Position numbers and translations under genes: made by a program
The notes under the pieces: generated by a model
Told to the model about the DNA's origin: nothing
The model's input: only the letters and a program-made list of their open reading frames with translations
Databases searched by the model: none
Shown here: positions 24,296 to 31,378 of the stretch, piece after piece
How positions within the stretch are numbered: the first letter of the stretch is position 1
Layout: each line of letters opens with the position of its first letter
Source of the DNA: an uncultured Bacteroidales bacterium
GTDB lineage: Bacteria > Bacteroidota > Bacteroidia > Bacteroidales > Paludibacteraceae
DNA length: 36,054 nt
Assembly (NCBI GenBank): GCA_902774995.1
Contig: CACYKR010000013.1
Span: forward strand, 1 to 36,054
Direction of reading: 5' to 3'

Positions 24296-24388
24296 TTCGA
24301 TCAGAGGACGGATTTGACTGCTTGCAACCTCGTTAAAACAATGCTAAAACTTGTGCCACAAGCTTAAACAGTCGCTTGTGGATTTTTT
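24296..24388 (+). promoter_or_regulatory. SAM-II-like riboswitch with terminator in the metK leader
   Basis: The leader matches the SAM-II core as I recall it: a GAGG/CCUC stem (24304-24307 with 24328-24331) enclosing GGAUUUGACUGCUUGCAA, then AAUGCUAAA (24341-24348). The loop UGACUG (24315-24320) can pair with CAGUCG (24369-24374) as the pseudoknot. The long connecting loop carries a hairpin CUUGU-GCC-ACAAG (24350-24362), which suggests the long-loop variant. CCACAAGC (24356-24363) and GCUUGUGG (24374-24381) form an 8-bp stem followed by AUUUUUU, a probable intrinsic terminator that competes with that hairpin. Placement before metK, which makes SAM, supports feedback control. Confidence 0.78.
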
Positions 24389-24410
24389 GTAACAGAGGAT
24401 TATTGAGAAT

Positions 24411-25694
24411 ATGAATTATCTTTTTACCATCGAATCGGTGTCCGAGGGACACCCCGACAAGGTGAGCGACCAGATTTCGGACGCTATCCTGGATAACATG
24501 TTAGCGCAGGACCCGCATGCACACGTAGCCTGCGAGACGATGTGTACCACCGGCCAGGTGGTCATTGCCGGCGAGGTGAGTTGCAACGGATGGGTGGATG
24601 TACAGCAGATTGCCCGCAAGACCATCGCCGAGATAGGATACACCAAAGCGGAATACAAGTTCGAAGCAGAGAGTTGCGGTATTCTGACCGCTCTGCATGC
24701 GCAGAGCCAAGACATCAATATGGGTGTGAGCCGCGCTACGGAGGACGAGCAAGGCGCCGGCGACCAGGGAATGATGTTCGGCTACGCCACCGACGAGACG
24801 GACAACTTCATGCCCCTGACGCTGGATCTGGCACACACCTTAGTCTATACGCTTGCGCGCATCCGCAAGGAAGGCAAACAGATGACGTACCTCCGTCCGG
24901 ACAGCAAATCGCAGGTGACAATCGAATATGACGAGCAGAACCGCCCCGTCCGTATTGACACGATTGTACTCTCCACGCAACATGACGAATATATACAAGG
25001 GTACCAAACACCATGCACCAAGGTGACGCCGGAGCTGATCAAACAGGATGTGATTGATATTCTGCTGCCGAGGGTAGCTACCAGGGACAGCCGTTACGGC
25101 CATCTGCTACACGCCTTTTTGGAGGACAAGAACGCCAAACTGCTGGTGAACCCGACGGGCAACTTCGTCATCGGCGGTCCTCACGGCGACACGGGTCTGA
25201 CAGGTCGCAAGATCATCGTAGATACCTACGGTGGCCGCGGCGCTCACGGCGGCGGCGCATTCTCAGGCAAGGATCCCTCCAAGGTGGACCGTTCAGCCGC
25301 GTATGCCGCCCGATGGATTGCCAAACATCTGGTAGCCGCCGGTGTGGCGCATGAGGCGCTGGTACAAGTCAGTTACGCTATCGGCGTAGCCGAACCGGTG
25401 TCTGTTTACGTGAATACATACGGGACCGCACAAGTGCAGATGAATGATGCGGAGATCGCGCAAAAAGTTGCAAAGCTGTTCGATTTGCGCCCGGCTGCCA
25501 TTATTCGCGCCTTAAAACTCACCCAACCCATATACGAAGAGACCGCCAAATACGGTCATGTAGGACGCACCAACGAAGTGGTCACAAAGACCTTTTTTGA
25601 CTCGGAGGGCAAGACTTTCACCCGCGAGGTGGAACTCTTCACGTGGGAGAAACTGGACCGTTTGGCTGAAGTAAAAGCCGCTTTCGGATTATGA
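24411..25694 (+). CDS. metK: S-adenosylmethionine synthetase
   Basis: A 427-residue methionine adenosyltransferase, making SAM from methionine and ATP. Motifs include [18 protein letters not shown] (ATP-binding His14, Asp16 and Lys17), [12 protein letters not shown], and the C-terminal [20 protein letters not shown] and [16 protein letters not shown], the phosphate-binding part. Lengths around 420-430 are usual in Bacteroidetes. The leader carries a SAM-II-like riboswitch, so expression is probably lowered by SAM. The stop overlaps the lspA start by 4 bases (ATGA), so lspA and the DUF4296 gene likely share this transcript. Confidence 0.96.
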   Translation: MNYLFTIESVSEGHPDKVSDQISDAILDNMLAQDPHAHVACETMCTTGQVVIAGEVSCNGWVDVQQIARKTIAEIGYTKAEYKFEAESCGILTALHAQSQDINMGVSRATEDEQGAGDQGMMFGYATDETDNFMPLTLDLAHTLVYTLARIRKEGKQMTYLRPDSKSQVTIEYDEQNRPVRIDTIVLSTQHDEYIQGYQTPCTKVTPELIKQDVIDILLPRVATRDSRYGHLLHAFLEDKNAKLLVNPTGNFVIGGPHGDTGLTGRKIIVDTYGGRGAHGGGAFSGKDPSKVDRSAAYAARWIAKHLVAAGVAHEALVQVSYAIGVAEPVSVYVNTYGTAQVQMNDAEIAQKVAKLFDLRPAAIIRALKLTQPIYEETAKYGHVGRTNEVVTKTFFDSEGKTFTREVELFTWEKLDRLAEVKAAFGL

Positions 25695-26233
25695 ACAGGA
25701 ACACGAAAATGAGTCTGATGGTGACGGCTATCGTACTGGTAGCCATCATCATTGACCAGATTATCAAACTCTCTGTTGCATCGCATTTCGCGATTGGCGA
25801 GAGCCGCGAGGTGACTTCTTGGTTCTGGTTGTGCTATGTGGAGAACAACGGCATGGCGTTCGGCATCGAGTGGTTCTCCAAACTGGCACTGACGATTTTC
25901 CGCCTTCTCGCCGTAGGGCTATTAGGATGGTACACTCACACGCTGATCCGCAAACCTGAGACGCCGACCGGATATATCGCTTCAATAGCATTTATCATTG
26001 CCGGCGCACTGGGAAACATAATAGACTGTGTGTTTTACGGCAAGCTGTTCGGTTACGCCGGATGGTTCTACGGGAGAGTGATCGACATGTTCTATTTCCC
26101 GCTGATTCGCAACAGCGCGGGCGAGGTGCTATTCTTCCGTCCGGTGTTCAATTTTGCGGACAGCTGCATCACTTGTGCCGTGGCTGTGATTCTGCTTTTC
26201 TATCTCAAACAACTCAATACCGATGAGAAATAG
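25691..26233 (+). CDS. lspA: lipoprotein signal peptidase (signal peptidase II)
   Basis: A 180-residue integral membrane aspartyl protease that cleaves prolipoproteins before the lipidated Cys. The two catalytic Asp residues are Asp112 in GNIID and Asp157 in FNFAD. Four membrane segments are visible (about residues 8-25, 65-82, 95-112, 156-172). The long loop between the Asp motifs, containing [10 protein letters not shown], is typical of Bacteroidetes. It is coupled to metK by a 4-base overlap and overlaps the next gene by 11 bases. That neighbour is itself a lipoprotein, a likely substrate. Confidence 0.94.
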   Translation: MNRNTKMSLMVTAIVLVAIIIDQIIKLSVASHFAIGESREVTSWFWLCYVENNGMAFGIEWFSKLALTIFRLLAVGLLGWYTHTLIRKPETPTGYIASIAFIIAGALGNIIDCVFYGKLFGYAGWFYGRVIDMFYFPLIRNSAGEVLFFRPVFNFADSCITCAVAVILLFYLKQLNTDEK

Positions 26234-26726
26234 ATACGTCCTATTCGTTGTGCTCTGCGCCTTCACTTTGGGTCTGACCGGTTGCCGCCCCAAAGGAATC
26301 CTGCACTCGTGGGAGATGCGGGAGGTGCTGGTGGATCTGCATAAGACCGATGCGCTGCTGCAGGTCTCCGGGTTGCAATACGGGCATAACGAGGCATTGG
26401 ATATCTATTACGCGCAAGTACTTGAGAAACACGGTATTACGCAGGCGCAGTTTGATTCCTCCATTGTCTGGTACACCGCTCATCCGCTGCTTTTCGACAA
26501 GATATATCCGAAAGTAGAAGCCGATATCGAAGCCGAACGGACGGCTTTTCAAACGGAATATGCCGCCGAGTTGAATCTCAAACCTACCACCGGCAAGGAC
26601 GAAACAGCCGGAAAAGAAACGGAACAGTTCACCTTGGACCAACTGGACAGCACTATTTGGGTAAACCTGCATGGCTACCCTACTTCATGGAATCCCTGGA
26701 CAAGACCATATCGGTTAGTCCGTTAA
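26223..26726 (+). CDS. DUF4296-like lipoprotein
   Basis: A 167-residue protein with a lipoprotein signal peptide and the lipobox LTGC (Cys21), followed by RPKGILHSWEMREVLVDLHKTDALL, the typical opening of DUF4296 proteins. Those are found next to lspA in many Bacteroidetes; their function is unknown. The rest is helical and polar, with a Lys/Glu-rich linker near residue 120. It overlaps the end of lspA by 11 bases. Its 3' end overlaps the convergent holA gene by 4 bases, leaving no room for a separate terminator. Confidence 0.82.
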   Translation: MRNRYVLFVVLCAFTLGLTGCRPKGILHSWEMREVLVDLHKTDALLQVSGLQYGHNEALDIYYAQVLEKHGITQAQFDSSIVWYTAHPLLFDKIYPKVEADIEAERTAFQTEYAAELNLKPTTGKDETAGKETEQFTLDQLDSTIWVNLHGYPTSWNPWTRPYRLVR

Positions 26727-27754
26727 TGCAAAATTTTGTAAATCAACTCTTTCCACAAATCTGCATCTTTGGCTGACGGGTTATTGATACCCTTTAGCCG
26801 TGCATCTGTGTCCCGCAGATAGCCGACAATCAAGAAAGCCTTGCCGGCAGGGAAACGTTGTGCAGCCGTTGCATAATCCTTCACGAAATAGGGGTTGATG
26901 CCTAACTCTTTAGCTACATTGCCTTGGCTTTTGTCCGGCAGGTAATGGTACATCAGCAGATTGGAGAAGAACGTGAAGAGCGGTGCCATCTCACGGATCA
27001 TGGGATGGTCCTTACTGGAAGCGAAATACTGCGCAATCTTATTGGCACGCACCACATCTCCGCGGATGAGTGCCGCCTGTAACTCCATGATATTGTAGTC
27101 CTTAGAGATACCTATATTCCGTTCCACCAGCGCAGCGTCTATCGAATTGACACCTTCCGGACGGCCGTCCATCAGTTTCTGCAACGCTCCGACGATGGCT
27201 GACAAGTCCGTACCCAGATGGTCCGCCAGTATAGGTGCCACACGCGGGTCGATAGTCACCTCCGGGTGTTGGTTTCTGAAATCGGCTATATAGACATTGA
27301 TCCACCGCTCTACCTCGTAATCGCGCAGTTTGTCGCTCTGCAGCCAGACCACTTGCGGGTGCTCCGATGCTTTCTTCCAGATACCTTGCCGTTTGTCCGG
27401 TTTGCCGTTATAGCAGATCACGAGTACCGTTTGGGGCATCATATTCTCCAGATAAGCACCCAGTGCATCCCATTTTTTGACGGCTTGCGCCTCCCTGACA
27501 ATCACAACTTTACGACCTCCCATCATCGCAAAACCACGTGCCGCTCCTATGACGGGAGATATATCTGCGCCCTGCAGGTCGCGTCCATAGACCACTTGCT
27601 GGTCAAACTCACGCGCCATCTCGTCCAGCACATGCGTGGAGAGATAGTCATACACGCGGTCGGTATAGTACGGTTCCTCGCCGCACAATATATATACCGG
27701 CGCGTATTCGCCAGCGCGCATGGCGCGCATGATATCGTCGTATTTCTTTACCAT
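26723..27754 (-). CDS. holA: DNA polymerase III subunit delta
   Basis: A 343-residue HolA, the clamp-loader subunit that opens the sliding clamp. The N-terminal domain has PVYILCGEEPYYTDRVYDYL and GGRKVVIVREAQ, followed by the middle lid and the C-terminal helical collar domain (MELQAALIRGDVVRANKIAQYF, then FTFFSNLLMYHYL). The size is normal for the family. It lies 3 bases downstream of the sugar transferase gene and so is read from that promoter. It is convergent with the DUF4296 gene. Confidence 0.9.
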   Translation of the reverse strand: MVKKYDDIMRAMRAGEYAPVYILCGEEPYYTDRVYDYLSTHVLDEMAREFDQQVVYGRDLQGADISPVIGAARGFAMMGGRKVVIVREAQAVKKWDALGAYLENMMPQTVLVICYNGKPDKRQGIWKKASEHPQVVWLQSDKLRDYEVERWINVYIADFRNQHPEVTIDPRVAPILADHLGTDLSAIVGALQKLMDGRPEGVNSIDAALVERNIGISKDYNIMELQAALIRGDVVRANKIAQYFASSKDHPMIREMAPLFTFFSNLLMYHYLPDKSQGNVAKELGINPYFVKDYATAAQRFPAGKAFLIVGYLRDTDARLKGINNPSAKDADLWKELIYKILH

Positions 27755-27757
27755 GGA

Positions 27758-29275
27758 TTATGCGGAATGGGTTTTGTGGGTTAAGATGGAACGCATCGTC
27801 AGGAAGAAATACTTGATATCCGTCCGGACGGGGTGCGCCAGATATTCTGTCAGGTACTTGTCTTCGCTGGCGAAGAGTTCCTCAAACGTATTCGGGTGGT
27901 CAATATAAAACGGCGGGATAAGTCCCGGTTTGGAGAGCGTGCGTTTGTCTTGCAGCCACTTCGGATAGGTCTCGAACATCGTCTTGCTTAACGGACGTAC
28001 GCCCACCAGTTTCACGTCGCGTTTGAGCCAGTTGATGAGCATCGGCAGCTCGTCCAGCCAGTATTTGCGCATGAATTTACCCCAGGTAGTGATCCGCCAG
28101 TCGTCGTTCGACTTGTCGGCGATATCCATACCGCCGCGTGCGTCAAAGACATATTTCTGGATATACTCGGCGTACGGGTGCATGGTCCGCATCTTATAGA
28201 AAAACTTGATTTCCTTGTTCTTACATACGCGCGGAAGTTTGATAAGCGGACCATAGACCTTCAGCTGCTCCTGCGGATAAGGCTGCGACTTACGATGGGC
28301 AAACACATACTCGATATGCCCCATCGGCACAATCTCATCCACCTCAAAACCGCAGTAATAAAGCCGTCCGAGAACCTCGGTCTTGCTCAGCATGCGCTTG
28401 CGACCTTTGTTCACATCGTAGTAGAGGCGGCTGGTGAGCATCAGTCGCGGAAGGACGCGTTTCTTAAAGAAATAGAAACTATATACAATCCAGTTGATGC
28501 CGGCGGGATAGCGGGCAAGAATCTTCTGTTTGATATATTCCTGCGGACGATAACAGCATACATAACGGCCTCCGTCCGGCAGTTTCTGGTTCACGATACA
28601 GAAGCGTTTGTTGATACCTTTCGCATCGTTCAACAGCGTCAGGTCCACTAACGTAGCATACTGGTAATCAGGTATCTGGAGGAAGGCAAAACGGTTTCTG
28701 TCACATACGGATTTCGTCTGCCGGCTGTCCAGACGGGCTTTCTCCAAAAGCATGTGGTAGTCCTCTTCCGTCGTCACGGAGAGCACCGACTGGCGGATGG
28801 AACGCATGGAAATCTCCGAACGCGGCTCGTCTTTCCGGGTAACCGTTGCGTTCTCCCGCTGCTCTATCTCCATCACCGGAACGGTCATGTTCGTAGCATA
28901 TTTCCAATAATGCTCCATGAGGACGACAAACGTCTCTATCGCCCCGACCAGCATAATCACCCACATCGCTACTCGCGGCGAGAGAGCCCATGGCAGATGA
29001 GGCAACACCGCCCAGCACAAGCCGATCAACACTCCGGCATCCGCCACAATAGACAGCCACGCCTGCCAAAACCAGGTCTCCTTGTACGGCCGGTAAAGTT
29101 GAACCGCCATACCCACGATAACCCATAGCAGAGCCAATATACCGAACAATGCCCAATAGGAACTAATCGTACTCTTGACCGCTATCCAGCGCCATAACAT
29201 ACACAGCAACACTGCTATCAACCAAATCGCGAGGTCTATCCCCACTCTTCTATGCCATCCTTCACGTATCATCAT
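27758..29275 (-). CDS. membrane sugar transferase (bacterial sugar transferase, WcaJ/WbaP-like)
   Basis: A 505-residue polyprenyl-phosphate sugar-1-phosphate transferase-like protein. Four membrane segments lie in the first 120 residues or so (IDLAIWLIAVLLCML, YWALFGILALLWVIVGMAV, a third near LSIVADAGVLIGLCW, VAMWVIMLVGAIETFVVLM). A variable middle domain follows. The C-terminal catalytic domain carries KMRTMHPYAE, then a long stretch with MRKYWLDELPMLINWLKRD and LVGVRPLS, hallmark motifs of the family. It would start a glycan on a lipid carrier for surface polysaccharide. The usual membrane helix just before the catalytic core is not obvious. It has its own promoter and is coupled to holA. 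Confidence 0.85.
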   Translation of the reverse strand: MMIREGWHRRVGIDLAIWLIAVLLCMLWRWIAVKSTISSYWALFGILALLWVIVGMAVQLYRPYKETWFWQAWLSIVADAGVLIGLCWAVLPHLPWALSPRVAMWVIMLVGAIETFVVLMEHYWKYATNMTVPVMEIEQRENATVTRKDEPRSEISMRSIRQSVLSVTTEEDYHMLLEKARLDSRQTKSVCDRNRFAFLQIPDYQYATLVDLTLLNDAKGINKRFCIVNQKLPDGGRYVCCYRPQEYIKQKILARYPAGINWIVYSFYFFKKRVLPRLMLTSRLYYDVNKGRKRMLSKTEVLGRLYYCGFEVDEIVPMGHIEYVFAHRKSQPYPQEQLKVYGPLIKLPRVCKNKEIKFFYKMRTMHPYAEYIQKYVFDARGGMDIADKSNDDWRITTWGKFMRKYWLDELPMLINWLKRDVKLVGVRPLSKTMFETYPKWLQDKRTLSKPGLIPPFYIDHPNTFEELFASEDKYLTEYLAHPVRTDIKYFFLTMRSILTHKTHSA

Positions 29276-29296
29276 TCATATACACGATTTGCGGTG

Positions 29297-29328
29297 CAAA
29301 ATTACTATTTTTTTTTGACATACGCAAG
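29297..29328 (-). promoter_or_regulatory. sugar transferase-holA promoter
   Basis: On the minus strand CTTG (29325-29328), a 20-base spacer and TAATTTTG (29297-29304). The extended box is CTTGCGTATGTC. The predicted start near 29290 leaves about 15 nt before the ATG at 29275. Confidence 0.82.
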
Positions 29329-29343
29329 TTTTTAGGCGGATTA

Positions 29344-29375
29344 TTTGCGTATGTGCAAAAAAAGTTGTACCTTTG
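29344..29375 (+). promoter_or_regulatory. gltX promoter
   Basis: TTTG (29344-29347), a 20-base spacer and TACCTTTG (29368-29375). The extended box is TTTGCGTATGTG. It is back to back with the sugar transferase promoter, with 15 bases between the two -33 boxes. The predicted leader is about 16 nt. Confidence 0.85.
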
Positions 29376-29397
29376 TACGCTAATTTGAATTGAAACA

Positions 29398-31062
29398 ATG
29401 GAAAGAAGAGTTCGAGTTCGTTTTGCGCCGTCCCCTACCGGCGCATTGCATATCGGCGGCGTGCGCACCGCCTTGTATAATTATCTGTTTGCCCGTCAGC
29501 ACGGCGGTGACATGCTGCTGCGTATCGAGGATACGGACAGCACGCGCTTTGTCCCCGGAGCAGAAGAATACATCCTCGAAGCCCTCGACTGGCTGGGAAT
29601 CGGTATTGACGAAGGTCTGAGAGCCAAGAAACCTTCAAACAATCTCAAACAAGGCGAAGCCTCAAACATCCAAATCGAATCCGTCGGCTCTCACGGTCCG
29701 TATCGCCAGTCTGAGCGTCGTGAGATTTATCACCAATATGTGAAGCAGTTGCTGGACTCCGGTCATGCCTACATCGCTTTTGATACTCCCGAGGAACTGG
29801 ACGCCAAACGCGCAGAGATTCCTAATTTCCAATATGATGCACGCACACGCATGCAGATGCGCAATTCGCTGACGATGAGCGCAGAGGAAGTAAAGGCATT
29901 AATGGACAAAGGCGAGAAATACGTCGTTCGTTTCAAAGTGGAGCCCGATGAGGACGTGCATGTGCATGACCTCATCCGCGGAGAAGTGGTCATCAACTCC
30001 AATATTCTGGACGACAAAGTGCTCTACAAATCCGCTGACGACCTGCCTACATACCATTTGGCAAACATCGTGGATGACCATCTGATGGAGATCAGCCATG
30101 TCATCCGTGGCGAGGAGTGGCTGCCTTCCGCCCCGCTCCACGTACTCCTTTACCGCGCGTTCGGATGGGAGGACACCATGCCGCAGTTCGCCCACCTCCC
30201 ATTGCTGCTCAAGCCGGACGGCAACGGCAAACTGTCCAAGCGTGACGGCGACCGTCTCGGCTTCCCTGTCTTCCCGCTGGAGTTTCATAATCAGAAAGAC
30301 GGTACGGTCTCGTCCGGCTACCGCGAATCCGGCTATCTGCCCGAAGCGGTCATTAACTTCCTCGCGCTCCTCGGCTGGCATGGTTCCGGCGACCAGGAGA
30401 TGTACACCATGGACGAACTGATTAAGGATTTCTCCCTCGACCGCGTGTCCAAATCCGGTGCCAAATTCGACTACGAGAAGGGCAAGTGGTTCAACCACCA
30501 GTACCTCCAGCTCCGCTCCAATGAAGAGTTGGCGGAGATGTTCCGCCCTGTTCTGGATGAAAAACTTTCAACCATTCAAACAAAGACGCAGTCTCAAACA
30601 ATTTCAAACAAAGACGCAGTCTCAAACCATCAACTCGCCAAGATTATCGGTCTCGTCAAAGACCGCGTGAACTTCGTCCCCGAACTCTGGGAGCAGGTCA
30701 ATTTCTTCTTTGTCGCGCCTACCGAGTATGACGAGAAATCCCTCAAGAAACGTTGGAAAGAAGACTCCCCGAAACACATGCAGGAGCTCCTTGCCCTCCT
30801 TGAAACCGTCTCCGAAGAAGACTGGCACAAAAATGAGGAAATAGAAAAAGGCGAAAATGAGAAAATAGTCCAATGGGAATTGGACAAAGTGGTGATGCCG
30901 TGGATTGCAGAGAAGGAATACGGAGTAGGAATTGTCATGAACGCCTTCCGTATCTGCCTCGTCGGTGCCGCCCGCGGTCCGCATATCTGGAATATCACGG
31001 ACATCCTCGGCAAAGAGGAAACCCTTCGCCGTGTCCGCACTGCACTGGAAAAACTCAGCTGA
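29398..31062 (+). CDS. gltX: glutamyl-tRNA synthetase with in-frame insertions
   Basis: A 554-residue class I synthetase that charges tRNA(Glu) with glutamate. The HIGH motif is in [20 protein letters not shown], and the KMSKS equivalent is KLSKR (278-282). It is about 50 residues longer than the roughly 500 I expect, owing to three low-complexity stretches: residues about 75-98 ([18 protein letters not shown], where relatives have a short PG-GG loop before YGPYRQSER), about 388-410 ([20 protein letters not shown]) and about 477-491 ([14 protein letters not shown]). All three are encoded by short direct repeats and fall in apparent surface loops; catalytic motifs are intact, so the enzyme is probably functional. 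Confidence 0.93.
   Translation: MERRVRVRFAPSPTGALHIGGVRTALYNYLFARQHGGDMLLRIEDTDSTRFVPGAEEYILEALDWLGIGIDEGLRAKKPSNNLKQGEASNIQIESVGSHGPYRQSERREIYHQYVKQLLDSGHAYIAFDTPEELDAKRAEIPNFQYDARTRMQMRNSLTMSAEEVKALMDKGEKYVVRFKVEPDEDVHVHDLIRGEVVINSNILDDKVLYKSADDLPTYHLANIVDDHLMEISHVIRGEEWLPSAPLHVLLYRAFGWEDTMPQFAHLPLLLKPDGNGKLSKRDGDRLGFPVFPLEFHNQKDGTVSSGYRESGYLPEAVINFLALLGWHGSGDQEMYTMDELIKDFSLDRVSKSGAKFDYEKGKWFNHQYLQLRSNEELAEMFRPVLDEKLSTIQTKTQSQTISNKDAVSNHQLAKIIGLVKDRVNFVPELWEQVNFFFVAPTEYDEKSLKKRWKEDSPKHMQELLALLETVSEEDWHKNEEIEKGENEKIVQWELDKVVMPWIAEKEYGVGIVMNAFRICLVGAARGPHIWNITDILGKEETLRRVRTALEKLS
29634..29667 (+). repeat. TCAAAC-type repeat inside gltX (first insertion)
   Basis: TTCAAACAATCTCAAACAA (29634-29652) and a further CTCAAAC (29661-29667) encode an extra peptide before the conserved YRQSER region. 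The same motif recurs in the second gltX insertion. Confidence 0.65.
30575..30627 (+). repeat. perfect 25-bp direct repeat inside gltX (second insertion)
   Basis: A 25-base unit starting TTCAAACAAAGACGCAGTC occurs at 30575-30599 and again, identical, at 30603-30627. The 28-base period is not a multiple of three, so the two copies encode different peptides, which argues that the DNA rather than the peptide was duplicated. Confidence 0.8.
30830..30868 (+). repeat. AAAATGAG-type repeat inside gltX (third insertion)
   Basis: AAAATGAGGAAATAG (30830-30844) and AAAATGAGAAAATAG (30854-30868) lie 24 bases apart and encode a Glu/Lys-rich loop. In reverse complement this matches the TCATTT junction repeats at 10236-10270 and 21875-21914. 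Confidence 0.65.
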
Positions 31063-31095
31063 TCGCAGCTCTCAATAATCCCTCGGATTCCTACA

Positions 31096-31136
31096 TGCAA
31101 AGGGGTGTGTCCATCGTTTTGACACACCCCTTTGCA
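31096..31136. terminator. 16-bp perfect hairpin
   Basis: TGCAAAGGGGTGTGTC (31096-31111) and GACACACCCCTTTGCA (31121-31136) form a perfect 16-bp stem around a 9-base loop. It lies 33 bases after the gltX stop. Neither strand has a U tract beyond it, so termination is inferred from stem strength and position; it could end both gltX and the leftward transcript. Confidence 0.65.
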
Positions 31137-31296
31137 ACTATAACGGTTGATTGTATATCCTGTCTCGTGTGCAGGTATGACTTTTTTCGGTATTATGCTA
31201 GACAATACCTAGACCATACCTAGACGATATAAACAATGTAATACCTACGTTAGTACCATGTCCAAGATGGCTCTCCTTGTACATTTGGATCGTTTT
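31097..31296 (-). ncRNA. candidate small RNA or leader transcript opposite the gltX-recQ gap
   Basis: A consensus-like promoter at 31302-31333 predicts a transcript starting near 31295 and running left, ending at the 16-bp hairpin about 200 nt later. Along it lie the three 11-base repeats. It is not part of any protein gene I recognise. It could be a small RNA, encode the 28-codon frame at 31198-31284, or be spurious. Confidence 0.4.
31198..31230. repeat. three tandem 11-bp repeats upstream of recQ
   Basis: CTAGACAATAC (31198-31208), CTAGACCATAC (31209-31219) and CTAGACGATAT (31220-31230) follow each other without a gap. A period of 11 bases places each unit on nearly the same DNA face, as in protein-binding arrays. 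Confidence 0.85.
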
Positions 31297-31301
31297 AGGC
31301 G

Positions 31302-31333
31302 CAGAGTTACAACAATTTTCTGACATATGCAAG
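31302..31333 (-). promoter_or_regulatory. leftward promoter upstream of recQ
   Basis: On the minus strand CTTG (31330-31333), a 20-base spacer and TAACTCTG (31302-31309), one base from TAnnTTTG. The extended box CTTGCATATGTC is the best match to the window-wide -33 consensus. It points away from recQ into the intergenic region. Confidence 0.6.
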
Positions 31334-31338
31334 AAAAA

Positions 31339-31370
31339 TTTGCATAAATGCAAAAAAAGCAGTACCTTTG
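31339..31370 (+). promoter_or_regulatory. recQ promoter
   Basis: TTTG (31339-31342), a 20-base spacer and TACCTTTG (31363-31370), with extended box TTTGCATAAATGC. The ATG begins 9 bases after the element, so the transcript would have almost no leader. Confidence 0.85.
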
Positions 31371-31378
31371 CAGCAGAT

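Larger units (their letters stand above)
31063..31378. other. gltX-recQ intergenic region (316 bases)
   Basis: No convincing protein gene. It holds a 16-bp hairpin (31096-31136), three tandem 11-mers (31198-31230), a leftward promoter (31302-31333) and the recQ promoter (31339-31370). The only open frame on the leftward transcript is a 28-codon one (31198-31284, minus) without family resemblance. Confidence 0.7.

Noticed and set aside
31277-31378. A 34-codon N-terminal extension of RecQ starting at 31277.
   Set aside because: It crosses the recQ promoter (31339-31370); the family-typical N-terminus begins at 31379.
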